Assembly (NCBI GenBank): GCA_001780825.1
Contig: MFIX01000058.1
Span: 1-5,192, forward strand
DNA: 5,192 nt
Source of the DNA: Candidatus Glassbacteria bacterium RIFCSPLOWO2_12_FULL_58_11
Lineage (GTDB): Bacteria > Gemmatimonadota > Glassbacteria > GWA2-58-10
Direction of reading: 5' to 3'
Each line of letters begins with the position of its first letter. Position 1 is the first letter of the stretch. The translations under genes and the position numbers were made by a program. Shown here piece by piece: positions 4,069-5,192 of this stretch. The notes under the pieces are model-generated. The model was not told the origin of the DNA and ran no database searches. It saw nothing but the letters and a program-made list of their open reading frames with translations.

Positions 4069-5192
4069 ATGGGGCAGCCTCGGTTAAAGGCTGAAAAAAA
4101 ATCCGGGAGGGACAGCCGGAAGAAGAAGGGGGTCAAGGAACCCGACCACCCGAAATCTGTCGGCTGGACCCATCCGCGGAAAGTGCGCCTGATCCACGAG
4201 GCCTGCCCGTTCAGACTGGAAGCCGGCGGCAGTATCGCCCCGGTGGATGTAGAATACGAGACGTACGGCGAGCTGAATCCCGCTAAAGATAATGCGATAA
4301 TGATCCTGCACGCCCTTTCTGGAGATGCGCATGTCGCTGGCTGGGATGCGGAGGCCGAAAAGCAGGGCCGCAAGTGGCGCACCCGCAAGCCGGGCTGGTG
4401 GGATGAAATGGTCGGCCCTGGCGAGCCGCTGGACACGAACCGCTATTTCCTGATTTGCGCCAATGTGCTGGGCGGATGCTACGGCACTACCGGCCCGCTG
4501 GACCCCGACCCGCAGAACGGCAAGCCCTACGGCCTGCGCTTTCCGCTGGTCACGGTCGGCGACTGGGTCCGCCTTCAGGCACTCCTGCTGGACTACCTGG
4601 GAATAGAAAAGCTCTATGCGGTGATCGGCGGCTCGCTGGGCGGCCAGCAAGCCCTCGAATGGGCCATGGCTTTTCCCGAGAGTGTGGAGAATGCGGTCAT
4701 CCTCGCCTCGAGCGCCAGGCTGAGCCCGCAGGGGCTGGCTTTCAACGCCGTAGCCCGCCATGCCATCCTGTCCGACCCCAATTTCAACAACGGCGACTAT
4801 TACGGCGCCGCGCCTCCCGGCGGGGGACTGGCCGCGGCCCGGATGCTCGGGCACATTACCTATCTGTCCGATGAGGCGATGTACCTCAAGTTCGGCCGGC
4901 GCCTCCAGGGCAAAAGCGCCCCGGAGTTCAGTTTCGGCATCGAGTTCGAGGTCGAAAGCTACCTGGCCTACCAGGGCAAGTCCTTTGTCGAGCGCTTCGA
5001 CGCCAACGCTTATCTCTATATCACCCGGGCGATGGACTATTACGATGCCGCGCAGAGCTGGGGCGGCGGCGACCTGACCGCGGCCTGCTCCAGGCTCCGG
5101 TCCAGGATCATGCTGGTCTCTTTCTCCTCGGACTGGCTCTATCCGCCCAGGGAGGGCAAGGAGCTCGCCCTGGCGATCTGCCGCAACGGTAA
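4069..5192 (+). CDS. metX: Homoserine O-acetyltransferase, 3' end cut by the window
   Basis: Alpha/beta-hydrolase-fold acyltransferase that transfers an acyl group from acyl-CoA to homoserine, the first committed step toward methionine. 374 codons are present and the frame is open at the window edge; the TAA at 5190-5192 is out of frame. Core motifs: VDVEYETYGELN (59-70); HALSGDAHVAGW (81-92); KPGWWDEMVGPG (107-118); NVLGGCYGTTGP (132-143); the nucleophile elbow GGSLGGQQALEW with Ser189; NFNNGDYY (238-245); HITYLSDEAMYLKFGRRLQ (262-280); VESYLAYQGKSFVERFDAN (295-313); and catalytic Asp355 in SSDWLYPP. The catalytic His, normally near the C-terminus, lies beyond the window. Most family members carry GGSMGG; here it is GGSLGG. 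About 30 Lys/Arg-rich residues precede the usual start of the fold. Acetyl- versus succinyl-CoA use cannot be settled by eye, because MetX-type enzymes of both kinds exist, but the neighbouring metY favours acetyl. Co-transcribed with metY, gap 5 bp. Confidence 0.93.
   Translation, partial: MGQPRLKAEKKSGRDSRKKKGVKEPDHPKSVGWTHPRKVRLIHEACPFRLEAGGSIAPVDVEYETYGELNPAKDNAIMILHALSGDAHVAGWDAEAEKQGRKWRTRKPGWWDEMVGPGEPLDTNRYFLICANVLGGCYGTTGPLDPDPQNGKPYGLRFPLVTVGDWVRLQALLLDYLGIEKLYAVIGGSLGGQQALEWAMAFPESVENAVILASSARLSPQGLAFNAVARHAILSDPNFNNGDYYGAAPPGGGLAAARMLGHITYLSDEAMYLKFGRRLQGKSAPEFSFGIEFEVESYLAYQGKSFVERFDANAYLYITRAMDYYDAAQSWGGGDLTAACSRLRSRIMLVSFSSDWLYPPREGKELALAICRNG

Noticed and set aside
4084..4854. 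A 256-codon open frame on the minus strand opposite metX
   Set aside because: It overlaps conserved MetX sequence throughout. Its translation shows no domain and is explained as a shadow of GC-rich coding DNA.
5190..5192. TAA at the right edge as the metX stop
   Set aside because: It is out of frame with metX: the codon there is GGT followed by AA plus a base outside the window. The catalytic His region is also still missing, so the gene is truncated by the window.

Overview
This is a bacterial chromosomal window of ordinary metabolic genes. All four complete genes and the one partial gene have intact reading frames. No tRNA, rRNA, CRISPR array, transposase or phage gene was seen. The coding DNA is moderately GC-rich and the intergenic DNA is clearly AT-rich. 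Three of the five genes start with GTG, and all have recognisable Shine-Dalgarno sequences. The Sec signal peptide on one protein and the gene complement fit an uncultivated, probably Gram-negative-type bacterium. The sequence alone does not fix the phylum, so this is inference.

Left part, minus strand: a small VOC (glyoxalase-fold) protein (13-417) has its own extended -10 promoter. Next comes a 314-bp gap (424-737) containing a cluster of GC-rich palindromes that looks like a dispersed intergenic repeat. Beyond it lies an exported metal-dependent hydrolase of the amidohydrolase_2 type (738-1802). The two genes share a strand, but the gap and the separate promoter argue against one operon.

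Middle: a 295-bp divergent intergenic region (1803-2097) leads to an Rrf2-family regulator (2098-2553, plus strand). A consensus-like sigma70 promoter lies just upstream of it. A 9-of-10 inverted repeat with 13 bp between its arms spans both the -35 and -10 hexamers, which is the layout expected of a self-repression operator.

Right part, plus strand: after a 196-bp AT-rich leader with a good stem-loop come metY (O-acetylhomoserine sulfhydrylase, 2750-4063) and, 5 bp later, metX (homoserine O-acyltransferase, 4069 to the window end, truncated). Together they activate homoserine by acylation and then sulfhydrylate it directly to homocysteine. The adjacent cysteine-containing Rrf2 protein is therefore a reasonable candidate regulator of sulfur amino acid synthesis, comparable in concept to CymR. 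The main open questions are that regulator, its palindromic operator, the structured metY leader, the intergenic palindrome cluster and the lysine-rich N-terminal extension of MetX. Nothing here amounts to a clearly new system.
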